Position numbers and translations under genes: made by a program
NCBI RefSeq assembly: GCF_032854445.1
Contig: NC_088301.1
Location: 5,011,703-5,075,702, forward strand
Direction: 5' to 3'
Length of the DNA: 64,000 bases
DNA from: Liolophura sinensis
Taxonomy: Eukaryota > Mollusca > Polyplacophora > Chitonida > Chitonidae
The notes under the pieces: generated by a model
The model's input: only the letters and a program-made list of their open reading frames with translations
What the model was told of the DNA's origin: nothing
Databases searched by the model: none
Part shown: piece by piece, positions 1-11,505 of the stretch
How the letters are laid out: each line of letters begins with the position of its first letter
Position numbering within the stretch: position 1 is the first letter of the stretch

Positions 1-1220
1 AACTTTTTGTGATGTCTACCCATGTAGTGCCGGTAATTGTATATCAAATTGCAGTTTGATCGGCCTGAATGATATTTGAGAACAAGATCTTTGTAGGCTT
101 TGTATAAAATTTGAAAGGGCAACCAAACCATGTAACCATGTCAAAAGTCGCAAAGTAGTTAAGTTATGCTATGTGTAGACCATTGTTACGGTTGAATGTT
201 GGTTTTCTCTAAAATTTTTTGAGATATTAGAGCTTGAAATTAGCGAACAATAATACTCCTAACAATTTACATAGGTGTTGCGCCATGACGATCTGGGCTA
301 AAAATAAGTCCAACCGTTGATGTAAGTGCAAGATGCATGTAGATGTAAAATCGATAATAATAAGGTTTCTCCCACAACCTTGATTAAAATGAAAATCATA
401 CTACGTATGTAACATCAAACCCGTCATGTGCATGTACGTTGTGCGTAACATGGTTTATGGCGGATTATTGGCTTGTTGTTGGTTATGTAAAATTCCTTGA
501 AGACATTAATACACTATTCTATTTTGTCTTACTCGTAAGGGTCCAAACATATATAAGCCTAGAGCAAATGTTGACATGCGTCTCTATGAATGTCCCGACA
601 AAGTGTCTTTCTATAAACAGAGCAACGCCACTAACTACTAATTGAAACACGGGATTATCGCGGGCATTCACTTTACGGAGCTGGGAGGAGCACCTTAACT
701 TTGCCTCCTATCACACGAAATTCGCTGCAGTGCATATTTTAAATGTACGAACAATCTCGGGTATAATGTGCGGATCGTTGCTCGTCCCGAAGGCCCACTA
801 CACACATGTGTATGTTAAGCTCAATGTCTCTCCCCGCCTACACGGTTAGTTTATGGTTTTAAATAGCTGCTGACCACAATGACCCAAAACTGTACATTTG
901 CCATCTGGCCATTGTACCACTGGATATCTAGTCAAATTAACACATATGTATTAATTTAACTGGGGAACTTGGCCACTGCATGGAGGTAAAAACGGTAGAT
1001 TTGTTTTTGTATCTATTTAAAACAATTTTGAATCATTTATCATATATACACATTGCTTTAATGCAACTTAGTGCTTTGATAGAAGTTCGTTAAAGCTACA
1101 CAAAACGTTATCTCTCTATCTCCCATTCAGAGTTAAAAGGGATTTTTGCAAGTTTACAGTAAAAACGACATGTTAGTATTTTTCAGTGTGTACATTTACA
1201 AACTGTAAATATGTCAGTAC
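1..1220. other. non-coding stretch, nothing recognised
   Basis: AT-rich sequence without a frame of recognisable composition, splice-flanked exon, RNA gene or tandem repeat. The short open frames here look random. Confidence 0.5.
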
Positions 1221-1221
1221 T

Positions 1222-1568
1222 GGTACCATACCAGTGAGTGAGTGAGTCCTTGGGTTTAACATCATACAATTGTTCAGTCATATGACGACGAGGGAGTCCT
1301 TAGAGTGCATGTTATGTGCCTCCTTGTTAAACGACGGATTTCCACTGGTCTTTTATCTAGTTCTGCTTCACTGAGACGACTTAAATCGCCCCGCTCAAGC
1401 CATCATACTGATGCGGGTCAACCAGTCGCTGTACTTCCTGTTAATGCTGAACGCCAAGCGAGGAAGTTACAATTTCCTCTTTTAAGGTCGTAGGTGTGAC
1501 CCTACCCAGGATTGACCCTGGATCTACCGTTCCCGAAGGGACGCTCTACCAACTGAGTGTCGGTACCA
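1222..1568 (-). repeat. tRNA-derived SINE with target-site duplication
   Basis: Read on the minus strand, the element starts near 1561 with a tRNA-like head: an A-box-like TTGGTAGAGCGTC and a B-box-like GGTCAATCC. The body follows and it ends in a short CTCA-type repeat tail at about 1232-1246. The 7-mer GGTACCA stands on both sides (1222-1228 and 1562-1568) and looks like the target-site duplication. The body matches the copy at 52.1-52.3 kb. The repeat is seen directly; the assignment to LINE-mobilised tRNA SINEs is from family knowledge. Confidence 0.8.
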
Positions 1569-1739
1569 CGCGAAACTTTAAATTGCACTGTTCTTTTTTA
1601 ATAGCACCAGTGATGTATGTCATCCTATGCCATTTACAGTTATGCGCGATTTACACTGGAATGCGGCGTCATATTACGCGAAAGTATACTCATCGTGCTG
1701 TGCATCACAATCATTTACCTGAAACGTTATGTAGCTAAT

Positions 1740-1841
1740 ACACAGTGGAAGGGGCCTGCGTGGCTGAGGGGTCACCAATGCCGTCGATGAAAGTTCAAGT
1801 TCAGCCCATGCTGACTTCCTCTCTGGTCGTACTTGAGAAGA

Positions 1842-1842
<1 letters not shown>
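1740..1842 (+). repeat. SINE head fragment
   Basis: Truncated and internally deleted copy of the plus-strand SINE best preserved at 9.3 kb. It keeps GGGGCCTGCGTGGCTGAG, the CACCAATGC segment and the CTTCCTCTCTGGTCGTA segment, then runs directly into an AT microsatellite. Confidence 0.65.

Positions 1843-1843
<1 letters not shown>

Positions 1844-1885
<42 letters not shown>
1844..1885. repeat. (TA)n microsatellite
   Basis: An uninterrupted alternating TA run of 42 bases adjoining the truncated SINE. Confidence 0.97.
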
Positions 1886-1890
<5 letters not shown>

Positions 1891-2119
1891 GCTTTTTGGA
1901 GGAGGTTATGAGCTACCTGCCTTTTGGTGTATTTAAAAAGCGTACAACTACATTTTTTTACGTTTTTGCGTGTATAGAAGTGAAGACGATATTAATCACT
2001 CACGTCCTCATGTCATGTCATTATGACCCTAGTGCTGGAATTCAAGAACAAGAATTTGAATATATCGAATCATTGAATACATCTACGATTCTATTGTATT
2101 GGTATGGATTTATATTTAA

Positions 2120-2560
2120 AAATATCGACCTGGTTACAAAACAACGGCTCGTTAACAAAACACTAACCTCATTACAAAATACCACTGCACCATAACAATG
2201 CACCGACCAGTTTACGAAACATCAGTCTCATTAAAAGAATAAATAAAACACCAGCTTTTTGCAATATCCCGGCTTCTTGATAAAGCACCAGCCTCAATAA
2301 AACACCATTCATAATAAAACACAAACTTTCTCAAGGACCGACGAACAAAAACGGCAGCAGTTGCTGTACAAAACACCTGCCTCTCTACGAAACATCAGAC
2401 TTTTTACAAAACACAGGACTCTTTACAAAAAAACAAACTCTTTACAAAACAGCAATCTGTAAAAAAAAAACATTAGCATAAGTTTATTAAAATGCCAGCC
2501 TCTTGGACTCTGGGACGCTGTAAACTAGGTCACAATAAAATACACCAGTTTCTTTACAAA
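2120..2560. repeat. decayed short-period minisatellite
   Basis: A motif like CTCTTTACAAAACACCAGC recurs about every 20-25 bases with many substitutions and spacing changes, e.g. around 2145, 2280, 2370, 2400 and 2430. The array is old and no longer in register. No gene is seen in it. Confidence 0.6.
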
Positions 2561-2569
2561 GTATAAATG

Positions 2570-5500
2570 TACAACTCCAATTCAGTTTTTGGTCCCAGGT
2601 TAAACAGATTCCCATTGTCAGGGCATCACTTCGTGCTCGTTTAGTACATCATTGTATCATCCGTGCTTGGTAGAAGGTTCTAAACGGCACGTCAAACCAC
2701 CCAATGAAAACATGCCTTTGAAACCAAATGGAAACTGAAGTCAACCAATCGGGGCCAGGTCCTCTGAAGTCTTTTGACTCTACTAAAACTGACAGTGGCA
2801 GGAAAGGGCGAAATTTGGACATACAATTCATGAGAGACCAAATGTACATGTATTGTGATGTCTAATGCATTACGTTTGGAAATATACAGATTCTAATCGC
2901 TCATCAGATGGGCGCCCTATCATCTTGCTGGACGCAGCATTCAGTAGTATTCATGAACAACCCGAACGAGTGTGTCCACAAACGAGGTCTTGCTGAACGC
3001 ACAGACAAGGCTTGTATCTGCACCTACGTGATCTCCAAATGATTTCCACGTGGATTCTTCAGAAATCTTCAATGCTTTGTCAGTGGCCTGCATAGCAACA
3101 ATAATGTTGTGCGCTCAACCCTCAAGTTGATAAATATATAATGGAGTTTCTTCATGGACAACCTAACTCCCAGTTGGATGGTCCCAATGAACATGATATA
3201 AGTTTTACTATAATTTATACAGAAAACAATCTATAGCGTTTTGCGTGCTACAGTTGCAAACAGCGTGTTCTATGGACCACCCAGCGCTGTAGTCATGGAC
3301 AGTGGGCTACAGTCTTGTCCAAAGACTGGGCTTTGTATCGATTTTTGTCATCGATACACTGCCGATTACCGATCAGCCGTGGGCGGCTGGAGTGGCCGGA
3401 GCTTGAACCATGCATGTACAAACCGGCTGACCGGTCGTTCTACTGACGGGGTATATCGAACATCAGTCAAGTCGCGTTAATACCCGAACACATACAAGAG
3501 AACACTCCGATCAAGCGTGGGTAGTTCATTTCGTTAGCAAATTGGCGCGTGTTGACGAGCCTTCGGCGCACCAGTCACCCAGGGATTCGTTAAAATAAAC
3601 AAAGACACTGTCGTTTTGTTCAGCGCCCACTTGCCAGACTGCGTGATTTCTATAATATGGTTTACCGACCTCCCTCAACGAAATTATCCGCAAATTACTG
3701 GCATGGATTCAGTATAGGTGTAAATACCGATCCGTTGTTAGCGTGAATCCCTGATTTCCTTCCGTCGTGAACTAAAATCTGTTTATAGTAATTAGCATTA
3801 TATTTAACATCACTGCAAGGCGGGTCATCTTTTGCGGTATAATGCCGACATAGTATTACGATATAGGCGTACTGTGTTCAATAACTGACTCTCACTGGCA
3901 AACGCAAAATTCGGTCTGGTGTGTATTAGCTCTTGGTAGTTTCTAGTCAAGATTTATACCAACAAACAACCAGTTTCACTCAACCGTGAACGGAATATTT
4001 GAATGTGTATTTCCACGTTTAACAACTGGGTTAAAAACATAACAGTTTAAACCACATGTTTCAAATACAAAACCAAGAAAAATTAATTTATACCATTATT
4101 TTTGGAATTAAAAACATGAATGTATGTATGCTAAATATCTGAAAAAACTTTTCTAGATTATATATTTTATACATTTGAAATGGTTTTCCACTTTACCTGA
4201 TGTTTGTGTTAGTTTAACTGGTTTTAATAATATTCGGATGTGTTTGTTTTTTTATCGCAAACCATTTTCTGTCTCATTCATTCATTTAAATTACAGGCTA
4301 TCAATATTCTGTGATAATTTACCTTGACCAATCGAAATATAGCAACATGACAGCTCTTAATCTTAAGTGACTCTTAATATGTAACAGGTGAAACATTGTT
4401 CGTTCCACGCATGCAGTGAAAGACCGTTGCAGGTAAAATTCATTTTTCGGATTTTGCGGATTTTTAGTACTCTGAGGCCAGTTGGGAATTGGCTTTGGAT
4501 TTCTTTCAACGAGAAAATTTGAAACAACCAAAGAAATCCATTTAATGCTTTCTAAATTATATTCAACATGTAACCACTGTATAACTTTATAGTTATAAAA
4601 TCGGTTGAAAATTCTTGTCAAAATGAAAGAAAATTATACATGCAGTACGTAAGACAAAACCTGAAAGAAACGCTTTGGTACAGTAAAATTATGCATCTTT
4701 ATGATTTTACCTTACACCGTGGTAAGCATACATTATTTGGGTTCCTGCTACCTGCTTATTTGGGTTACGCTTTCAAAATACGGGGCTAGTGAGGACTGGC
4801 GTTATAGTATGTATGCCTGGAGATGGAATATATGTGTGAAGCGAGAGATACATGTGTAGATATATGTGTGTGTGTGAAGATCGTTCGGCTCGAGTTGTAA
4901 TTCGTTTAGTGGGTCCCCTCAAAGAGAGCCTCATAGAATTCTTGGCTGTCTGCTCGCCTCGCTGTGGTTAAAATGGACCCGTCCACTGTTTTACGAGAGA
5001 ATCTGGTGAATGACGTCTGTGCGCTGGTTCAATGTTCAAGCCGACCTCGTGTTTTTCCGTTCACTCGGTCTTATTCAGCTCATGGACCTAGACGAAGGCA
5101 GGTATGGGGTGGCTCAGGAATGGCTTGGCCTCATTTCGCCTCGGATCGTTCAGGATTATGGATTTTCGCTGCAGTTATAGCCTTTATCGGGTTCGCATTG
5201 CCTGATAGCTAGCAAAGACCGCATGCAGGCTGCATAGGCTGTCCGTATTGATGATATGCCGACTGACGTTGGCAGTATGCTTCTCAATTTCAACGGAAAA
5301 CTGATGTTACTCTCCATGAACTGAAAACCTTTGTTTTTGTTGCTGTGTAAGACTTACACAACAGATACCTTTGGTGTGGGTAATACGCCGCATATCGGTT
5401 TCCAAAGGGACGGGTCTATTTGTGTGCGGACTGTAATCAACTAATACAAGCGATATGATACTCCCTTTAGGCCCTTCCGGGCTCCAATATGCATGGTGTC

Positions 5501-5860
5501 GTATTATACAAATGTTATACTTGTGTGAACATTGGCACGTGCTTACCCACACAGCGCCCCCCAGCTAATATTATCATTCTCCTAAAGATCAACTTCCGTC
5601 TTTTTGTTTTGGTTCATTCTTTCTTTTGTTTCCCTCCGGACAAGCGGAACACAATTTTAGATCAGAAAATTGCGGGGGTGCATGCTATATGGTTTGTTCC
5701 TTACTACATGTATTCAGGAAGCAACAAGACAACTTCACCAAGAACTTACACAGCTGCTAGGCCCACTTGATTTAGAATTTGAAGCATAATTAGAGATACA
5801 TCAAATTCTGTTGACAATTCAGATATCACACTGTTATACTTATACAGGCAGAAAAAGACG
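2570..5860. other. non-coding stretch, nothing recognised
   Basis: No exon with plausible splice sites, transposase motif or tandem repeat was found. GC content rises around 3230-3560 and 4870-5220, but the frames there have no recognisable composition. Confidence 0.4.
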
Positions 5861-5869
5861 CATGGTTTG

Positions 5870-6045
5870 GATCTAGATGTGTATGACCACATGTGCGAAG
5901 GTCTGCTCGCAACAGCCTGTGTGGATGGTCGTGGGTTTCTCCCGAGCTATTCGGGTTTCTTCCCAGTATAATCCTGGGCGCCGTCGTATAAGTGAAATTT
6001 TCTTCAGTACGCCGTAAAATACCAATCAAATAGAATAAGTAAGAT
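5870..6045 (+). repeat. SINE, 3' two thirds
   Basis: Contains the common body (GGATGGTCGTGGGTTTC), the GCCGTCGTATAAGTGAAA segment and the tail module (CAGTACGCCGTAAAATACC followed by an A-rich end). The tRNA-like head is missing or too diverged to see. Confidence 0.8.
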
Positions 6046-6049
6046 GTAT

Positions 6050-9000
6050 GTGGTGTTTGGCAGGGTCTATGTAATACATTTAAATGACAGATGTGTGTTG
6101 TTTCTTTATCCATCAGCTTGTACTTATTGTAGGCCTACTTTTCTTTCTTACATTGTAGTTCTGGCCAACATTTGCTGTCCATTAATGATTTTATTGACGT
6201 AGTTTGAAAACAATTTCAGAACACGTTTTGATATTTCTTAAAATCATTTTCAGATACCCCAAATATCTTGCTTTTGTTGATATGTCCACGGATAATGTAT
6301 ATCACATATCTGGTTTTTTGTAAATCTTTTAATAGGTATCTGAAATCCCTTTAAACATTTCTGAGCGGATGTGTAAGTACATGTATACATGCCCTCATTC
6401 GCTCTGTCAATGGAGCATCTCTTCTCTTAATATAGTAACCAGGCGAACTATTGAGGTACATATATCACAAAAGAATTCGTCATATTTGGAAGACAACATT
6501 TATTCTTGATATCTTGAAACGAATTTGGGATATCTGAAATAAGGAGTTCTATATCAAAGACAAATAAACTAATAAGACCAAAGCCGCTTGCCTTAAGTAT
6601 AGAGTTAAATCGTATAGGTGGTTTGCAGTGAGAGCCGTCCATGCAAGATTGAGCGTTGCCCAGTGAGTTTCTATTGTTAGAGGTGTTGTAAGCTGAGCCC
6701 TTAGCTGGAAAGGACATACAAAGGTCAATATACACAAATTTACCTCAAAGATGGTTGTCATTGCAAACCATCTATAGGCAACTAATGGCAACACATGAAG
6801 TCGACCCATCAAAATGAATCGCAAACATACTGGATTGCTTTCCCCACGTGATAGAAAATATGAATAAAAATACTCTTATGGCTAATACATTGTAAACGCT
6901 CCTTGACTTGTCTTTTTTCTCGCTGGACACTTCATTACATCGTATGGTAACTATTATGTTGCACATTCCAGTTGGCCTGCGGATTTGGGATGGACAAACA
7001 TGTAGTATGTAAAGGATAGGCCTTGAGATTTTTTAAACCAAAGATTGATTCCGCAAAGTGCATTAAATATTAATACTTGTTTTTTCACGCTTAGTTACTG
7101 GAAGCCTGTAAGTTAAATTACCTCACTAAATACTTGTTACACCATGACAAATACGACGGACTTTGACATTTCTGAATTGTGCACACAGTGTTACAAGGAC
7201 GTTTTTAATCGGACATACGTCAAAAACCGCTCTGCTGAATCGCAAAACAGACAAAAGCTACCAGAACTGCCGTAAAAAATATGACTCATTTTTGGTCTGA
7301 GTCAGAAAGCATTCATTATTATGCATGTTTATGGTCCTAATTTTAGTAGATTCATTCTTAGGTAGGAATCATCAGAAGCACACGGTCCAAAGTTACAGGA
7401 TCTATTATATAATTAATGAGTCATATCACTTATCAGATTTGAGTTAATCCAGAAACAGCATCGGAGTCGATTCTACAGTGACTTAAGCAAGAAGACAATT
7501 AACATGTGATTTAAATGTTGACGCTTGGGAGGTATATTTGTTACGCGAAGACAAATGCGAAATAATAATTTGAACCTCTCAGTGGGATCATAGGCATTTG
7601 AAGTTTGTTTTACATTTGGAGGTAGTCAAAGCCAAAAAGCCCATTGTGTGCAACATACCTTAAGAGAATTGCCTATTAAGCTCAGTGAAGGTGTACAGTT
7701 GACATCACCGAAGACTTTAGATTTACAGTTATAGCTAGGCCCAACGTTAAAGTTTCTTCTCCATTTTGCCTGGACGTTACTTCCGGTTCCACGCAAAGGT
7801 AGGATCCCGTTATCCAATCACCACATGCATCTACCATGTGAACTGTGACATGTGCAGGTTAGCCTTCCCCCCAGGGGGTGAGGGATATTATTAAAGGTAT
7901 ATCTAAAACACACAGGAACGTAAACTTCCGCCATTTGTTTTGGTTCAAGTTTCATCTATTTCTGGCTGCGAATGGAATTAAATTCGGTTGGTATATTTAT
8001 AGGACTGAATGAAAGGATTTTCTTTATATAGGTTTTCATTCACTAGGGCTTTCCGATTCATTCTGAAACAAAAAACCACAATGAAAAATTCGCCTTTTAT
8101 TCAATACCCAGTAAGATTTTGTAGTTCACTTGAATATTCCAGAACAACAACAACAGTATACCGGGTAACAATGTCAAATCAACAGTCAGAACTGCGAGTC
8201 AAATATGCTTCATTTAACAATTTCATTTTTCATCGACGCCTTACTCGCGTGCAATGTATAGACACGTGTACCACATTGGTGGTCTTTAGAGATCGTGTAA
8301 GACAAACTGGAAAATCCCTGGACACGAGCCGGTGCAGGAATATGACGCACAGAACGCCGTCAAAACCTCTCGGTTTTACCGGTTTTCCTTCACTATACTT
8401 TGTTTTCTTTTCTGAGGAAAATTAATTCGTAAGACATCCTTTGAAAGTGTGCGAGATTTTTCGAAGTTCATACTTTCATAAATCGTCACTCTCCACGATT
8501 AGCCAGTTTGAGAAGAACCAGCAATTTTAAACCGAGACCGAAGTTCCTTTCAGCCGCTGGAGAGCACTCGGGGGATCTTAACTGCGTTGAGGAAGTTCAG
8601 ATTTCGTTTGATCACGGGAGTGCTGCTTTTTAGAACGGTATGGCCATGGCTGTAGGTTACAAGTGCGCAATTCGGGCATCTCGGTCCAAAATTTGCCTCC
8701 GAACTGAAGGATGAACGAGCACTGATTGGGTAATATTGCCACATGAACATTTTAGGTTGTTGAAGGCACTGTTACTTGCCCCTAGTTAAAATATATCAGA
8801 ATGTTGTCTGTTTTGGATAGAATTGAAAATTTTGTTGACAGTCTATTTTCCCACCCCCTGGAGGTTACCAAGGTAACAAAATGCTATGACCATTTCCAGC
8901 AACCACAGAAAAAACCTTGGTGGTCATGTTAGGTTGATTTTTTCATATGTTGTGGAGGAAAGGGCTGCATGTGGTGGTATATGATGGTACCACACGAAAG

Positions 9001-9220
9001 TTAGGGGACATATATTGAAGTTGAAGTTGACACATTTATCATCGTTTAATCTATAACTGGCGCATATTAAACGTAGCCGATCACCCTTTGTTCCGACTGG
9101 TCGCTGGAGTGGCCGTTTCAGCAAACTAATACGTGTGCTCCTCCAAAGAAGTGTAGTTAGGCCTTACTCATTCAAGCACTCTTGGGTCAATAACATACGC
9201 ATACATGTACTGACCCTAGG
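6050..9220. other. non-coding stretch, nothing recognised
   Basis: No supported gene or repeat. A 138-codon open frame at 8009-8425 has neither recognisable motifs nor splice context and is not called. Confidence 0.4.
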
Positions 9221-9225
9221 GATCC

Positions 9226-9270
9226 GCGAGGGGTCTCCGTGGCCGAGGTGGTTAGCGCAACTACAAAACA
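9226..9270 (+). repeat. SINE tRNA-like head, truncated
   Basis: GGGGTCTCCGTGGCCGAGG and then TGGTTAGCGCAACT is the A-box half of the plus-strand SINE. It breaks off after about 40 bases, 50 bases before the fuller copy at 9317. Confidence 0.7.
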
Positions 9271-9316
9271 GCATTAAGTTGTCAAGAAACCTCATTTAAT
9301 GTCGTCATTTTAAAAG

Positions 9317-9583
9317 GTGGGGACTCCGTGGTCTGGTGGTTAACGCACTAGAGCGGGACAATGACCCAGGAGCCTCCCACCAATGCGGTCGCTCTGAGTT
9401 CAAGTCCAACTCGTGCTGGCTTCCTCTGCGGCCGCAAGAGGATAGATCAGCCAGCAATCCGCGGACGCTTGTGGGTTTCCCCCGGGTTCTGCCCAGTTTC
9501 CTCATACCATAATGCTGGCCAACACCGTATAAGAAAAATATACTTGAGTACGGCGTAAAACAAATCAAATAAATAAAATAGAG
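9317..9583 (+). repeat. full-length tRNA-derived SINE
   Basis: Best copy of the plus-strand family in the window. It has a head with A-box-like TGGTTAACGCACT and B-box-like GAGTTCAAGTCC, a body with TGCTGGCTTCCTCTGCGGCC, and the shared tail TTGAGTACGGCGTAAAAC followed by AAATCAAATAAATAAA. Internal RNA polymerase III promoter boxes imply the usual LINE-dependent retrotransposition. Confidence 0.9.
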
Positions 9584-9839
9584 AGTTACGCACGCACTGT
9601 TGCGACAGTGAACAAACCAGCTACCAGAATAGCTAAAACTTTAAAATACAACACGTGGAGAAGCCTTATTGGCTTGTTTGGCTTGGTTTATGGGCGTCTT
9701 TGTAACGCATGACATTTTTCGAACAAAGAATTCCTCTATTATCACTGCTCTCCGGGCATTGGTGGAAAGAAGCGGTCTACGACGCTCTTTAGCCATCCAT
9801 CAATACAGCGTATGTAACACGTGTATAGTTCGCCAGTAA

Positions 9840-9955
9840 CTTGTCAATGGTTAGGTGTTACCTCTACTCATGAAACTGGCCACCATCGTGTAAGTGTTAC
9901 GAGTATGGCGTAAGACGACACTCAGATAAATGAATTGATAAATGAACAGAATACA
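9840..9955 (+). repeat. SINE 3' fragment
   Basis: Diverged 3' part of the same SINE: GGCCACCATCGTGTAAGTG, then GAGTATGGCGTAAGACG and an A-rich AATGAATTGATAAATGAA end. Confidence 0.65.
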
Positions 9956-10044
9956 ACACAAAGCCTGCTGCATACTCGGTATGATGCCTTGAGCAGCGAC
10001 TACTGCCAATGAAACTATTCTGTCAAGGATACACCTTTGTAATA

Positions 10045-10190
10045 TGATCAAAACAACGCCGGTTCTTTACTCCGGGCATTCACGTTTCGTCCATCTTCAA
10101 ACCTGACCGCCGTCAAATAAGTAAAATAAAGTATTTGAGCACTGCGTTTAACATCAGTCCAGTAAAAAAATAAGTAAACAAATAAATATA
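10045..10190 (+). repeat. SINE 3' fragment
   Basis: Diverged copy: ACCTGACCGCCGTCAAATAA, a degenerate form of the tail module (GAGCACTGCGTTTAACATC) and a terminal AAATAAGTAAACAAATAAAT. Confidence 0.65.
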
Positions 10191-10199
10191 GAGGGATTA

Positions 10200-11400
10200 G
10201 CCAGTGGTCGTAATTGCGGATAAGGCTATATCGCCTCTAACTTATTGCATTTTCTTTGGCTTGTTAACCCTAATCTCGTAGGAATTAACATGACATTAGT
10301 TGAATTCATGGGTTCTTCAGTATGGTGTTGATGTCTGGTCTGTAAAAGTCATACATGTCATTGTATTCTATTCCGTGAAAAGTTATATAAAACATAAAAC
10401 ATTCCTGGGGACAGATCTAAGCCTAACTATTAAACTGAGTAGTGTTTCTATTTAATATAATGAAGCTGACCCAAATATTGAATCGCATATTTCGAGCTTC
10501 GCAGCTGGTGAGTCAACCAATGAGATTGCCACTAAGAATGTTATCCGGCTTGTGGTTGGTTCTGAGAAATATGTCTCTATGAGGCGGTTTATTTTTACTT
10601 TCTCCGTGGGGGCCCGTGTTACATTTATCCTGTCTGTATGGCTTGGAGGCTTTACCACCAAAGCTGACAAGGGCGCCCTACCAGGACCGTTATAGCATGT
10701 TCAACAGAAAGAATTAACCTCTCGCTTTGAGTCTGCATAAATCCCTGGTGGGAAGTTTCTGCATACATTTAGTGGGCCTAAAATTATCTTCTCAAACAAA
10801 ACTAAAAGTTACTTTTACTTATAAGAGCAGTATTTTTAGTCCTGGGATAGGTTAAACGCAATATTTAACCAGGTACAGAGTTAGCTGTCACTCTTTTGGA
10901 GTTCTGCTTACAAGCCGGAATAGCCATTCATAGAAAGAATATGCACGTGTAAGTGTATTCTGATCAAGAATATGCATGTGTAAATGTATTCTGATCAAGC
11001 TCAACACTTAAATTCCCCAATGTGGTGGTGCTTTCATTTGTGTTAAAATAAAGTTAATGAGCAGTTCACAACAAAGGACCTTGTATGGCAAGGCGCGGAA
11101 TCGGTCCCAGTGCAAGAAACTGCGCACCTCTAGAAGCGAAACCGACTATAGCCGTGAATGACAGCTGTTGACACACTCGTAAGGCCACCCTTTTCTTCAG
11201 TTCTGTTTTATTCTGCTTTTTCTGTTATATGACAAGCACGCGACTCATAAAGTTCCAAACAAGCACTGAAGCGATGTTTTGGTCAAAAAATCGAAAAATG
11301 GTATCGTACTCCAGTGGTAGTAAAATAACATTTTTCCATTAGACAATGTAGAGTGGGGAAAATCACTGCACGACAATGGTAATTTCTGAAAAATTCTTGA
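10200..11400. other. non-coding stretch with a 31-bp tandem duplication
   Basis: No gene recognised. At 10937-10998 a 31-bp unit (GAATATGCACGTGTAAGTG...) occurs twice in tandem with two or three differences. Confidence 0.5.
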
Positions 11401-11505
11401 GCTATGAAGAATATACATCATTATTGACAGCTGGTGTTGGTGGGGTCCAGAGGGCTGTGAGTGTGGATGGTGTATGGGGGAGGTCGGGGCTGGATCGTCG
11501 TTGAA

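Noticed and set aside
8009-8425. 138-codon plus-strand frame
   Set aside because: No family motif, no splice context and ordinary background composition.
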